Origin: Saccharospirillaceae bacterium
Lineage (GTDB): Bacteria > Pseudomonadota > Gammaproteobacteria > Pseudomonadales > Oceanobacteraceae
Direction of reading: 5' to 3'
DNA length: 39,174 nucleotides
Assembly (NCBI GenBank): GCA_021208685.1
Contig: JAJOJJ010000007.1
Coordinates: forward strand, 1 to 39,174
The notes below the pieces were generated by a model, which searched no databases, was not told where the DNA came from, and saw nothing but the letters and a program-made list of their open reading frames with translations. Shown here in pieces: positions 7,141 to 17,415 of the stretch. How positions within the stretch are numbered: position 1 is the first letter of the stretch; every line of letters begins with the position of its first letter. Position numbers and translations under genes: made by a program.

Positions 7141-7214
7141 AATCCCTGATAAGGGATAAACTTGCCATTATCCTCTAAAGAGGATAGATTGATATTTATC
7201 CCTGAAAGAGGATA
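7141..7214 (+). promoter_or_regulatory. Three HipB operators at 28-bp spacing (hipBA copy 1)
   Basis: Sites of the form TATCC-N8-GGATA lie at 7141-7158 (first base A instead of T), 7169-7186 and 7197-7214. This is the operator consensus known for E. coli HipB. The starts are exactly 28 bases apart, and the last site ends six bases before the hipB ATG. Cooperative autorepression by HipB-HipA is expected. Confidence 0.88.
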
Positions 7215-7220
7215 TTTCTC

Positions 7221-7484
7221 ATGAAAATCACATCGGCGCGTGGATTAGCAGACGCGCTCCAGCAAGCCCGCAAACAGCAAGGCCAAACACAGCAGACCAT
7301 AGGTGAGCTGGCAGGCACCAAGCAGAGCACAGTGTCAGCCTTCGAAACCTCGCCGGAACATGCAAGGATCGAAACACTGTTTAAGTTGCTGTCGGCACTG
7401 AATCTCGAGCTGGTTCTGGAGCTCAGAGGTCAAGCACCGGAGAACGGATCTGGTAATCATCAGGCCTGGGATCAGGAGTGGTAA
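7221..7484 (+). CDS. hipB: HipB antitoxin/repressor, copy 1
   Basis: This 87-residue Cro/C1-type HTH protein (TIGELAGTKQSTVSAFETS is the recognition region) is the size of E. coli HipB (88). It binds and inhibits HipA and represses its own operon through the three TATCC-N8-GGATA sites upstream. Its stop codon TAA shares one base with the hipA ATG. It closely resembles the hipB at 22140-22415, so the two repressors may recognise each other's operators. Confidence 0.92.
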   Translation: MKITSARGLADALQQARKQQGQTQQTIGELAGTKQSTVSAFETSPEHARIETLFKLLSALNLELVLELRGQAPENGSGNHQAWDQEW

Positions 7485-8782
7485 TGGCGGATTTAACGGT
7501 TGCCATGAATGGTATCGAAGTGGGCAGGCTCTCCATGGAAGCCTCCGGAGCCATGTCCTTTCGCTATCTGGATAGCTGGTATGAGCGGCCCGGTGCCCGG
7601 GCCATATCCCTGTCATTGCCATTAAAGAGGGGGCTGTTTGCGGGCGAACGGGTCTTCAACTTCTTCGACAACCTGCTGCCGGATTCTGAAGCAATCCGCG
7701 CCAGAATGCAGGCACGATTCTCAGTACCATCCAGCCACCCATTTAATCTGTTGGCCGCTGTCGGTCGCGACTGTATCGGTGCAATTCAGTTGTATCCTGA
7801 GCACGAAGCGATGCCGGATGTTCAGCAGCTTGCATCTGCGCCACTATCCGAAGCACAGGTTGCTGCGATGCTGCGCGGTTATCAGCACGCGCCACTGGGC
7901 ATGGAAGCGGATACTGACTTCCGCATCTCGTTAGCCGGCGCCCAGGAAAAAACTGCACTGCTATGGCATAACCAGCAGTGGCAGTTACCCATTGGCAGCA
8001 CACCGACCAGCCATATCCTGAAATTGCCCATTGGTTTTCTGGAGCCACGCAATATCGACCTGCGCCAGAGCAATCATAACGAGTGGCTGTGCCTGGAAAT
8101 CTTAAAAGCCTATGGCATTGACGTGGCGAAGGCACAGCTAGCCAGTTTTGAAGATCAGAACGTGTTGGTCACAGAGCGCTTTGATCGCCGCTGGTCAATG
8201 GATGGCCGCTGGTTGATGAGATTACCGCAGGAGGATTTTTGCCAGGCGCTTGGCGTATCGCCCGCCCTGAAATACGAGAATCATGGCGGCCCTGGAATCA
8301 AAGAAGGCATGGACTTGTTACGCGGCTCGCAGCAGGCCATTCACGACCGGGAAACCTTCTTCAAACTGCAGATATTGTTCTGGATGCTGGCAGCCATTGA
8401 TGGCCACGCCAAAAACTTCAGCCTGTTCATAGAGCCGGGTTCCGCTTACCGCATGACACCCGTTTACGATGTGCTCTCTGCCTATCCGCTGATGGCGGCA
8501 AACTCTCTGCCGGCCGCCAAAGCCAAAATGGCCATGGCGGTAAAAGGAAAAAACCGGCATTACCACTGGCAGCGTATTGAACCGCGCCATTTCATCAGTA
8601 CCGCCAAAGCGGTTGGTTTTTCGGTACAGAGAGCACAGCAAGTATTGATGGAGTTGGCGGAGAAGACGGCCGCGGTTATCAGCAGAGTTGAAACGCTATT
8701 GCCGCATGATTTTCCGGAAACGATCGCTGATTCCATTTTTACTGGACTGCAGGGGCGGGCTGATTTCATTCGGAAAGCATAA
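7484..8782 (+). CDS. hipA: HipA serine/threonine kinase toxin, copy 1
   Basis: This is a full-length 432-residue HipA kinase. Visible motifs match the E. coli enzyme in order and spacing: SLAGAQEKTALL (Ser149, equivalent of autophosphorylated Ser150), Lys180 in HILK, FDR 233-235, catalytic Asp306 in IDGHAKN and metal-binding Asp329 in VYDVLSAYP. HipA phosphorylates glutamyl-tRNA synthetase and causes growth arrest and persistence. The ATG at 7484 overlaps the hipB stop; a GTG two codons earlier is less likely. By my count about 45 of 432 residues differ from copy 2 at 20842-22140. No frameshift or missing key residue. Confidence 0.93.
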   Translation: MADLTVAMNGIEVGRLSMEASGAMSFRYLDSWYERPGARAISLSLPLKRGLFAGERVFNFFDNLLPDSEAIRARMQARFSVPSSHPFNLLAAVGRDCIGAIQLYPEHEAMPDVQQLASAPLSEAQVAAMLRGYQHAPLGMEADTDFRISLAGAQEKTALLWHNQQWQLPIGSTPTSHILKLPIGFLEPRNIDLRQSNHNEWLCLEILKAYGIDVAKAQLASFEDQNVLVTERFDRRWSMDGRWLMRLPQEDFCQALGVSPALKYENHGGPGIKEGMDLLRGSQQAIHDRETFFKLQILFWMLAAIDGHAKNFSLFIEPGSAYRMTPVYDVLSAYPLMAANSLPAAKAKMAMAVKGKNRHYHWQRIEPRHFISTAKAVGFSVQRAQQVLMELAEKTAAVISRVETLLPHDFPETIADSIFTGLQGRADFIRKA

Positions 8783-8892
8783 GCAGAGAGCATGCTTTAC
8801 TACCTGTGCTGGTGTGCAGATTCATCAATATTGGTAGCCCATACTGAACTAGGTGAGTGGTTCGCCTGCTTTCAGTCTTTCCCTTGCGGAAG

Positions 8893-8941
8893 ATGAAACT
8901 AAACCTTCATCAAATTCATTTGGGTGAAAGTTTAGTTTCAT
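8893..8941. repeat. Inverted repeat beyond the recombinase operon; candidate island end
   Basis: ATGAAACTAAAC (8893-8904) pairs perfectly with GTTTAGTTTCAT (8930-8941), and pairing continues inward with one mismatch into TTCA/TGAA. The 25-base centre lacks a T-run on either strand. It lies 46 bases past the last recombinase gene and 111 bases past the hipA stop, the place expected for a core or arm site of a tyrosine recombinase. The inner right arm contains GTGAAAG, the word repeated at 20594-20766. Confidence 0.5.
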
Positions 8942-8986
8942 TCATGGAGGATCAACGGTAATCAAAAATAGAATTTTTATACGGCA

Positions 8987-11900
8987 TCAAGATGCCAAGC
9001 CACCAACCTCAACCAACTTCAATTGTGAGCAATAACGCAATGCTGGGCTTGCCTGAGAGGTGGAATCGCTACACACGTTAATAGCCAACCAACCTTGCTT
9101 ACCCATAGAAACGCCATCTGTTGAAGCAGCGGTACCCCAGCGAAATGCAGAAATATTAATCCGCTCTTTCCAGAACGTCAGTGAGCTATCCACAACGCTC
9201 TCATCGGCCTTTTGACCATGCAACACCGTTAGGCGCATTTGCTCCGCCGACAAACCAATACCATACAGGAAATTAATATAAAGGATGGCACTTTCGGCAT
9301 CTTTCACTACGACCTGATATCGAGTCCTCCAGGAGTATTTCCTAAATACTTTCAGGCCATCATGGAGTAGATCGGGGTCAACCCTCTGCAATCTGGCCAT
9401 GCCGATCAGGATGAAATCAGATAACCGCTTGTCTGCTTCTAACCGTGGTTTCGACGGGCATAACAGGCGAACTTTAGACCCATCCGGCAAGAGCTTCTCC
9501 TTCATCCCGAAACGATAGATGGCATGCGGTCCTTTGGATCGTTCTTCTGCAATGTCGCGCCCAGCGAAAATTAATCGTTCGACCTCAGATGCTGTCAGCT
9601 GAAAACGCTCCGCCAGCTCGTCAACAGACATACTAAATGCGGAGTGAAGATAGAGGCACTGCCAGATCATCTTCGACCGTGCCACAGCGTCATCATCCAA
9701 CAACGTCTCGTTAATGAGGATCGGACTATGCTGGATTTCTACCCGGGAAGTCCTGGCTGGCACGGAGCATTTGTAGCGCTTTCTGACGTTGCGCAGGAAC
9801 ACTTCCGTTCCTTCATTGAGCCAGCGATAGGCCGTGGCAGAGGCGACACCGCTGGCGGCGACCAGAATCGATTTTTCAGGCACGCATGTCTTGCTGATTT
9901 GATGATGCAGAAGCACGTCCAGAATATGGATGTAGTGCTCCAGGCTGACGTGCGGACCAGAGTGACCCAGTAATTTCGCAACTGCGAACAGATGCTTGCG
10001 CGTCGGACCTTCTATTCTCAGCAGTTCCTTTCGGAATTCACTAGCATGAATCAGCTCATCGTACTGAAGAGGGAGGCTATTGAAAAACCCATCGGGGACA
10101 CCATGGTCAGAGGCCATGAGCTTCAACAGCGTTAAGGAGCCGAACGAATGCCGTAAATGGTGATATCGAACGCTTTTGTCACCGGTTGCTGCTCTTAGCG
10201 CAGAGTGCAGAATGGGAAACACCAGATCCTCAGATATTGAGGTAAATCTTTTCTCGGGTATTGCGAACAGATAATCGGAAAAAGGTGCATCCGCCTCCTG
10301 CGCTAACCGCCGATTTCGCCATGATAGTAATTGCTCCAGTTCGGCGCTGTTGAGAAGCGCTTTCAGTGGAATCTTGCGGCGAGAGCTGGCCGTCTTAAGG
10401 CGCCTATCCTTAAATGGTCGTAGAAGCATCTCCGGATCATACGTACCCGAGAGATCGATGAGTCTTAATTTCAGAGCTTCCATGCGTCGCAATCCGCAAC
10501 GATACCCCAGAGTCAGTATGAGCTGTGAAATATCCACCATATCAGGGTGCATCTCGATCAGATTACTGTCTGACAGAAAACGCTGTGCTCTCACATACTC
10601 ATCGACCCATACGATATTTGCATCGACGGGAGCTGGCGCAGAGAAGGCGCCTAAAACGGCATGGTAGTCGATTTTATCGACATAATATTCATCGACCAAA
10701 AACTGATGAAATCGGTATAGAACTTTAGCAATCTTTCTCCGCAGGCCCTTGCTGTCGACATCATCAAGGAGGACTGAATAACACTCTTCATACTCCTCTG
10801 ATGAGATATCTCTTAGGTCACTGTCAGGCAGTACTTCTGAAAGTCGATTGCCGATTTTTGAAAGATAGTCCCTCGCGGTTGAGATCTTTACTGACTTAGC
10901 GCCGTTAGACGAAATCAGTGACAGAAGCCATTGAGAAAAACAGCTTAGAAAGGAGCTGTCATCATCGGAGAATTTCTCCCTGTATGTACGCATCGATATA
11001 CAGGCGTCATTGATAATATCTGAACTTAGGCAATTTCTAAGATCCCTCAGATCTTCTTTTGATTGCTCATGGTCTGAGTCGTCACTTTCTGACATGACTG
11101 GATAGGTTTGCCACTGTGCGAGATCCAGAGAATCTTCTGTGTCATCGTGAGACAACCATTCACCCGACAGTCGCTGCCACGCCGAATTTCTAAGCGAATG
11201 ACTCATATACCGCCTGGAGGCGTAGTCGGATAGAAACGAGGCAATACTGGTATCCAGGTGGACTCTGGCAGACTCCAGTAACGCTCGAATACTGGAGGGC
11301 CGGCTCTTTGGAGCAACTCCAATTTCTTTAAAGAGCTGGCGTATAAACTGAAATATCTGGCTGCTTGAAATCTTGTCGGTATTGATTATCGATATATCGC
11401 ACCAAAATCGAGAAATCAGGATTTCTGTCACGATATCCGGAAACCACCTCCGGTGCTCAACCTCCTCATGACCAGCCCAGGCGGGTTCAAGATCGAAGAA
11501 GATCTTTTGATTATGAAAATTTGGTTGAGTGGAGGCCTTTTTCAGAAGCGCGGCAAGAAGACTCGAACTCATCAAGCCACCGTTGAGAATGGCCGCCAAC
11601 AAAATTTGCCCAATCCGGGCATCTGCGCTCAGCTCGGCTTCATGGCTGAACGACGCAAAAAGAGCTTCCTTCCATTGATGATAATAATGACGCTGAATAA
11701 ATCGCTCAGGGTTGAGTCGTCCTTTCTCTCGCTTTGCGACAATGACCAGCGCCGGTAGCTCAAGGTTCCAAACACCCAGCCGATTACCTGAAATAATCAA
11801 CAGTCTCAGATAAGTTTGCCAGATAATGATTTTATCTCGGTCCCTTGCCAAATACTGGATCAGAGCATTCGTTAGCAACTTTATGGACTTTCCCGATGGC

Positions 11901-12070
11901 AAATACGACTCACCCCTGAGAACAGGATGAAACGGCGAATGTCCATTGACGATCCACTTCACCAATTCCTGAATCGCAGACGCCTGATCAACTGCTAACC
12001 CATCGAATGTTAACTGCCAGGCAGCCTTGGCTTTGTCCCGGATGCCTGTGTAATCAATAACACTATCCAT
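8987..12070 (-). CDS. gmtZ: Large tyrosine recombinase, third gene of the trio (GmtZ-like integrase)
   Basis: The predicted product has 1027 residues from the ATG at 12070, which has GGAG eight bases upstream; a TTG at 12121 would extend it to 1044. Numbering from that longer frame, the tyrosine recombinase catalytic set is complete: Arg545 (GLRRMEAL), HHLRH 654-658, His720 (LLGH) and Tyr730 (SLEHY). A 500-residue N-terminal region and 300-residue C-terminal region with an HTH-like piece (ASATAYRWLN) make it far larger than phage integrases. It overlaps the previous gene by 8 bases. Three overlapping genes of this kind recall the Gamma-Mobile-Trio; the symbol is assigned from memory of that architecture and order, not by alignment. 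It should cut and join island DNA. Confidence 0.8.
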   Translation of the reverse strand: MDSVIDYTGIRDKAKAAWQLTFDGLAVDQASAIQELVKWIVNGHSPFHPVLRGESYLPSGKSIKLLTNALIQYLARDRDKIIIWQTYLRLLIISGNRLGVWNLELPALVIVAKREKGRLNPERFIQRHYYHQWKEALFASFSHEAELSADARIGQILLAAILNGGLMSSSLLAALLKKASTQPNFHNQKIFFDLEPAWAGHEEVEHRRWFPDIVTEILISRFWCDISIINTDKISSSQIFQFIRQLFKEIGVAPKSRPSSIRALLESARVHLDTSIASFLSDYASRRYMSHSLRNSAWQRLSGEWLSHDDTEDSLDLAQWQTYPVMSESDDSDHEQSKEDLRDLRNCLSSDIINDACISMRTYREKFSDDDSSFLSCFSQWLLSLISSNGAKSVKISTARDYLSKIGNRLSEVLPDSDLRDISSEEYEECYSVLLDDVDSKGLRRKIAKVLYRFHQFLVDEYYVDKIDYHAVLGAFSAPAPVDANIVWVDEYVRAQRFLSDSNLIEMHPDMVDISQLILTLGYRCGLRRMEALKLRLIDLSGTYDPEMLLRPFKDRRLKTASSRRKIPLKALLNSAELEQLLSWRNRRLAQEADAPFSDYLFAIPEKRFTSISEDLVFPILHSALRAATGDKSVRYHHLRHSFGSLTLLKLMASDHGVPDGFFNSLPLQYDELIHASEFRKELLRIEGPTRKHLFAVAKLLGHSGPHVSLEHYIHILDVLLHHQISKTCVPEKSILVAASGVASATAYRWLNEGTEVFLRNVRKRYKCSVPARTSRVEIQHSPILINETLLDDDAVARSKMIWQCLYLHSAFSMSVDELAERFQLTASEVERLIFAGRDIAEERSKGPHAIYRFGMKEKLLPDGSKVRLLCPSKPRLEADKRLSDFILIGMARLQRVDPDLLHDGLKVFRKYSWRTRYQVVVKDAESAILYINFLYGIGLSAEQMRLTVLHGQKADESVVDSSLTFWKERINISAFRWGTAASTDGVSMGKQGWLAINVCSDSTSQASPALRYCSQLKLVEVGGLAS

Positions 12071-14594
12071 TAAATCGACTCCGAATCTCCCCGAATCCCA
12101 TGGTCGATAGAATTGGCTCAAGATAGATTTTTAACGTATCAATCACCTGGCTATAGGTTAACGTTGAATATCGACCCCAGGGTTCCTCACCGCGTGACCA
12201 GTGCCCCATGAATGCATCGACGACCTCTGTTGGGCACCCAGACAGCCTCAGATGTGTCCTCAGGAATCGTCGATTGGAGTTCACAGGCAACGGTAGTATC
12301 TCGCGCAGTAATGGCTCTAACGTACGTGGGCGAACGTTAACTACCTCAAAAGATTCGTCTAGTAGAAACAACTCGGGCAAATCTGACATAACACTGATGT
12401 TATTCAGATTTAGTGGTAGGTAGCTCAAAATCGCCTGGCGGTGGTAGTCGTAGTGATCCAACTGCCTGATACAAATATCCGGCAGCCACACGATTCGGGC
12501 ATTGTAGAAATCAGGACCGTCTTTATCCGATATTACACACATGCCAGTTGAGCGATCGATATCCGGATTCTGGGGGAATGGATCAACAACGGCACGGTAA
12601 CCAGTGGCATATCCCAGCAGCATCACAGTGTAGAGTGTGTAGGCGTTATGGTAGTCGGCGATTTCACGCAGAGACGAGCCTGTAGACCTGCGACGAATTC
12701 TATCAAGCATTATTCCGACTGCATTCTGCACAGCCTGCACTGTCGGGCAGTAGTCGCTACCAATAACGAAATCGGTCTTTTCAACGAAGTTCTTGCTGTT
12801 TGCCTCCTCACCCGGAAACCCCTCTGCATATACATCACTGATCATGCGGGTTAGCGCATCAGTATATAGCCTCTGCAGGTAGTCAACTGGGAGCGCGGTA
12901 TAGTGCAACCGCGTTTTCGCCAGTGGGTGGTAGCGTCCGGAAATCAGGGTCGCCTCAGCTGTATCCCCGGAGGATTCGGATACGATCAGATTAAAGAGAT
13001 GGGATCGAATTCTGTGTTCATTAACCCGATTTCCAGATGGTAACTGGGCAATAATTGAGTTGAGTGCAGTCCGGTAAGTTTTGACTTTGCTACGAAATAA
13101 CTTGCCATCGGAATTGAGTTCCTTCTCGCTGAACGCCCTTCTTACATAGCCACTGACGTTAAAAATATCTGGTAGGTCCATGTAGTTTCTTCTTCGCTCA
13201 CAGAAGGATCGCTCATTACGGCCAAGGCTGGATTGCTGCTTTGGTAGTGCTGGATGAATACGCCAAAACCCATTGCCAGTAGATTCATCGTGGATGAAAT
13301 TGATGTTTTTATTTGAAAGTGCTTTTCCTTTTTTGATGTAACGAAATCTGGTTACAACGCGATCTATGTCCTCACCGGTAACCAGCATGATCATGGCAAT
13401 CGCAACCGTTTGCTTAATGAGAGAATTGTCAAATTGAGATCGAATTATCTTCCCGCACAGCCGGAGAAACTCAGCAATCTCAGCATTGGTATTCCTGGAC
13501 CAATCGAATCGTAGATTCTGATTGGCCATTTCAATGTGGTTAACCTGCGCCTTGGAGAGTAGTCGGCCAGCCGATGGGCTGTCGTCACCAACCAGAATCA
13601 GCTCATCTTCTGCGGCATTTTCATCAGGATCTAATCCAGCATTGACCTCTTCTTCGTTGGTATCCGAAATACCAATGACCGATAAATCGTGGCCTTCCGA
13701 CAGCATTGATTCAGCATACACGCCATCACGACCGGCGACATAACCATCACGCCAGCCTTTAAATATCCATCTCCCGCGGCCCTTACCGCCCCATTTCGAA
13801 TGATGTGCCTCACCAATGCTGCGGTAGTGAAGTCTCAAAAGTGGGTAGAGCTTGGTAAACGCCTCGGTTGATGCCTCTTTCTGAGATTCAAGATGCTGGT
13901 ACAGGTCGTAGATTTCAGAAAATCCCTCAACATGATCCAGCATATCGCCCTCTGCATCGTGAGACGCTTGACGGATAAATCTGCACGCCATAATCGTCTG
14001 ATACCGACCAGCTTTTTCTGTCTGATATTTCCCCCCGGATGCGGTTAGCAAATATTGCTGAGGCGGAAACTCGTTAACAATCAAAACCATATGGCTGTAG
14101 AGTACGATTGCTTTTATTTGAGTCAGCAGGTCATCAACGTCGTCGGACTCAGACTCGACTTCAGTCATCAGAGCGGAATACACGTAGTAAATTCCTAGAT
14201 GTCTACTCATCGGATGACGATTTTTACGCCCAACGGACCGGATATCCTGGCCGAATATTTCCGCCAGTTCCTGCTCACATTCTTGCAGGTGTACGGCTAG
14301 GCGATACATGGCACCCAGATAAATACCGTTGCGTTCCAGTCTGATCAGCTGAGTTGGTGTGATCAGTGCTTGGAACGCCTCCAGGATCGCTGGAAACTTA
14401 TCGGTTAGACTCAAAAATTGCATGAGGTTGTGTGGAACATGACATCCCCACAACAATGCTAGTAGTGCAATCTGCGATTCTGCCGGCGATAGACCCTCAG
14501 CAGGATTATCCCGAACCCAGAGCATTAACCGATATGCATTAGTTTCACTCAGAGCCTGAGCCCCTGTTCTTTTCGATTCGGATTTTTCTCTCAT
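12063..14594 (-). CDS. gmtY: Divergent tyrosine recombinase, second gene of the trio (GmtY-like)
   Basis: The product has 843 residues from the ATG at 14594 (GAGG four bases upstream). The C-terminal third looks like a divergent tyrosine recombinase: GYATGYRAV with Arg668, RRFLRTHLR with Arg780 and His782, FMGHW with His799, and WGRYS with Tyr810 (numbering one higher, from a TTG start). The order of R and H in the second box is unusual (RTHLR rather than HxxR), so activity is uncertain. The N-terminal 500 residues match no domain I know. It overlaps the neighbouring genes by 50 and 8 bases, so the three are translationally coupled. GmtY assignment rests on gene order and domain content; gmtY and gmtZ could be swapped. 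Confidence 0.75.
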   Translation of the reverse strand: MREKSESKRTGAQALSETNAYRLMLWVRDNPAEGLSPAESQIALLALLWGCHVPHNLMQFLSLTDKFPAILEAFQALITPTQLIRLERNGIYLGAMYRLAVHLQECEQELAEIFGQDIRSVGRKNRHPMSRHLGIYYVYSALMTEVESESDDVDDLLTQIKAIVLYSHMVLIVNEFPPQQYLLTASGGKYQTEKAGRYQTIMACRFIRQASHDAEGDMLDHVEGFSEIYDLYQHLESQKEASTEAFTKLYPLLRLHYRSIGEAHHSKWGGKGRGRWIFKGWRDGYVAGRDGVYAESMLSEGHDLSVIGISDTNEEEVNAGLDPDENAAEDELILVGDDSPSAGRLLSKAQVNHIEMANQNLRFDWSRNTNAEIAEFLRLCGKIIRSQFDNSLIKQTVAIAMIMLVTGEDIDRVVTRFRYIKKGKALSNKNINFIHDESTGNGFWRIHPALPKQQSSLGRNERSFCERRRNYMDLPDIFNVSGYVRRAFSEKELNSDGKLFRSKVKTYRTALNSIIAQLPSGNRVNEHRIRSHLFNLIVSESSGDTAEATLISGRYHPLAKTRLHYTALPVDYLQRLYTDALTRMISDVYAEGFPGEEANSKNFVEKTDFVIGSDYCPTVQAVQNAVGIMLDRIRRRSTGSSLREIADYHNAYTLYTVMLLGYATGYRAVVDPFPQNPDIDRSTGMCVISDKDGPDFYNARIVWLPDICIRQLDHYDYHRQAILSYLPLNLNNISVMSDLPELFLLDESFEVVNVRPRTLEPLLREILPLPVNSNRRFLRTHLRLSGCPTEVVDAFMGHWSRGEEPWGRYSTLTYSQVIDTLKIYLEPILSTMGFGEIRSRFNG

Positions 14595-15294
14595 CAATCC
14601 TCAACCACCTGGCGAACGCCGCTACTGAATTCATCGGTGGATACGGAATTTGTATGCCTGGAATCTTCTGTAACCACCGCCACAACCTGTATATAGCGAG
14701 AGGAGGACACGGCGTTGATGCCTGGATTACTGGTACGGTCAAAAGCTCGTTAGTCAGCAGCTGATCCAAGAGGAGACCAGCTCGCCCAGCAAATATTCTG
14801 ACTGGCACTACCAGCTCCCTGTCGAGCAATGCGATAGCTGCCCGGTAACCAAGAATATTGCCGCAGCAGTAGATGCGCCCGCGGTATCTGTGAACGATCA
14901 GCGGGTATACCGACAGATAATTTGTAAGAGCGTCTTTTGTAATTGCAGGTGATGCCGGGGACAAGGGTTCGACGACTCCGGCGTCTGACAGGATCTGCTC
15001 GTAACGAGGGTGGATGCCGGCTATTGATGCCAGAGGCAGCATTTCCACCGCGTTTAGTTTTGCTCCTTTAGTTGGAGCCTGCAGTAATTGGCTTAGGCGG
15101 TACTCAGCTACAGGCGGGATCGCGTCTGGCCAGCGGATACCGAATCCGTCCGATGACAGTTGGGGTTCACCAAGATCTGCCATGGAGCGCCGACCAACAC
15201 ACTGGCTCAGCGACAGAGTTACTCTCGTTTGATCACGTTTAGACCAGAGATGGATATAATCATCAACCAGCCGCACATAGTCGAAACCTGCCAT
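14545..15294 (-). CDS. gmtX: First gene of the recombinase trio (GmtX-like), ParB-like segment
   Basis: This 249-residue protein has no catalytic recombinase motif. Around residues 125-170 the pattern NYLSVYPLIVHRYRGRIYCC then GYRAAIALLDRELVVPVRIF resembles the ParB/sulfiredoxin core (L..sI...PliV...gry.i..G..R..Aa...g...VPv), which is inference from pattern. A basic C-terminal tail (RKIRIEKNR) could bind DNA. It is the first gene of the operon, overlapping the next by 50 bases, as expected of an accessory factor for the recombinases. The name follows the Gamma-Mobile-Trio order X-Y-Z and is tentative. The ATG at 15294 is the first in frame; no strong ribosome site is seen. Confidence 0.6.
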   Translation of the reverse strand: MAGFDYVRLVDDYIHLWSKRDQTRVTLSLSQCVGRRSMADLGEPQLSSDGFGIRWPDAIPPVAEYRLSQLLQAPTKGAKLNAVEMLPLASIAGIHPRYEQILSDAGVVEPLSPASPAITKDALTNYLSVYPLIVHRYRGRIYCCGNILGYRAAIALLDRELVVPVRIFAGRAGLLLDQLLTNELLTVPVIQASTPCPPLAIYRLWRWLQKIPGIQIPYPPMNSVAAFARWLRIDERKIRIEKNRGSGSE

Positions 15295-15399
15295 TTCACC
15301 TCTATTCTTTGTCCGAAAATTATCCAGTCACTATCTTAGTTCAGATGCTTGAACCAATGGCCGGATCCAGCTTCCAGGTTATCCGAATGGATAGCCACC

Positions 15400-15878
15400 T
15401 CAAACATAGTCCTTGATGCCAGGAGCGATAATCTGCTCATAGATCATGTCTGCTGTCTCCCGACAACGAACATCCTGAATAGCGAGCAGATCACTGTAGA
15501 TAACCAGCTCTGGGGCAGTAATCCGATCGGTATTGGTTGTCCAGAAGGCATTATATATTTTCACTTCCTGACCATCGGGGCGTGAATTGTTGTCTGACAA
15601 TTTGCGCAGCGCCCCACTTCGCATCAGGGTATGAAATGCATCGTCACTCTGCACATAAGCCGTGCCAGTTTTGGGTATGAGGTAATTGGTAACAAGGTCT
15701 GCACCTATCTCCCCGCCAAACTGGATACCGGCACCGACTGGTACCTGCCGCCACCAATCGGGTTCTCCATGATATGTTCCGATAGAAAACTTGTTGCGCA
15801 GATTAAGGGGATACAGCTCAGCCCACATGCTCGCGAGCTTGTCTGCTTTCATCAAAGTAGTCGTGCCATGGCGGTATG
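15400..15878 (-). pseudogene. AbiEi-type antitoxin (AbiEi_2), 5' end removed at an IS3 element
   Basis: The frame reads the C-terminal domain of AbiEi_2-type antitoxins: MWAELYPLNLRNK, then EPDWW, FGGEIGADLVTNYLIP, an FW, and LVIYSDLLA-x-QDVR before the end. These are hallmark positions of the family. The wing-helix domain that should precede it is missing: the frame runs open to the left end of the IS at 15879 and no continuation exists beyond its right end. No AbiEii toxin follows at lower coordinates; the recombinase operon begins 106 bases away. It is therefore a stranded half of a type IV toxin-antitoxin pair. It shares roughly 30% identity with the copy at 19580-20207, so it is not a recent duplicate. 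Confidence 0.78.
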
Positions 15879-15886
15879 TGTAGTGG

Positions 15887-17048
<1,162 letters not shown>

Positions 17049-17114
17049 AGACACCTCGTTAATGGCGCTACTATAACGCCTTTAGTCAGTGTCCGGATTC
17101 ATTGAACCACTACA

Positions 17115-17350
17115 TACGAACACTAACGGGGGGGGGGGATTGGTGCCGGAAAGCACTCAAAAGAGCAACAATTATGCAGTTCTTAGATTCTCATTCTGTG
17201 ACCAAATTTTATTACGATAACTGATTTTTTCTTACGTCTCGTCCGTGTCAGTATTTTAATATTATCAATAAAATCAATAGATTAAGTGAATCATGGTCAA
17301 ATGAGGTAGCGTTAGATTACTTACTTACCTGCTCTCCGGAGGCGGGCCAT
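17115..17350. other. AT-rich non-coding stretch with G11 tract
   Basis: No gene recognised. A run of eleven G lies at 17128-17138, 14 bases outside the IS end; the following 200 bases are AT-rich. The expected 5' half of the interrupted antitoxin is not here. Confidence 0.5.
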
Positions 17351-17415
17351 TAAATAAAAAAGGCTCCTGAATCTGTGTGTATAAGACGCACAGATTCAGG
17401 AGCCTTTTTTATTTA
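17351..17415. terminator. Perfect 27-bp inverted repeat, bidirectional terminator-like
   Basis: The arms 17351-17377 and 17389-17415 are perfectly complementary over 27 bases with an 11-base loop. Each side ends in A/T runs (TAAATAAAAAAGG and CCTTTTTTATTTA), so both strands give a GC stem followed by T6. It would stop transcription from either side. The length and perfection exceed an ordinary terminator and may mark a cassette boundary. Confidence 0.75.

Noticed and set aside
17374..17394. The loop of the 27-bp hairpin contains TGTGTATAAGA, as in the Tn5 mosaic end used in sequencing libraries.
   Set aside because: Only 11 bases agree; the following bases differ (CGCACAG against GACAG), and a library artefact would not give 27-base perfect arms.
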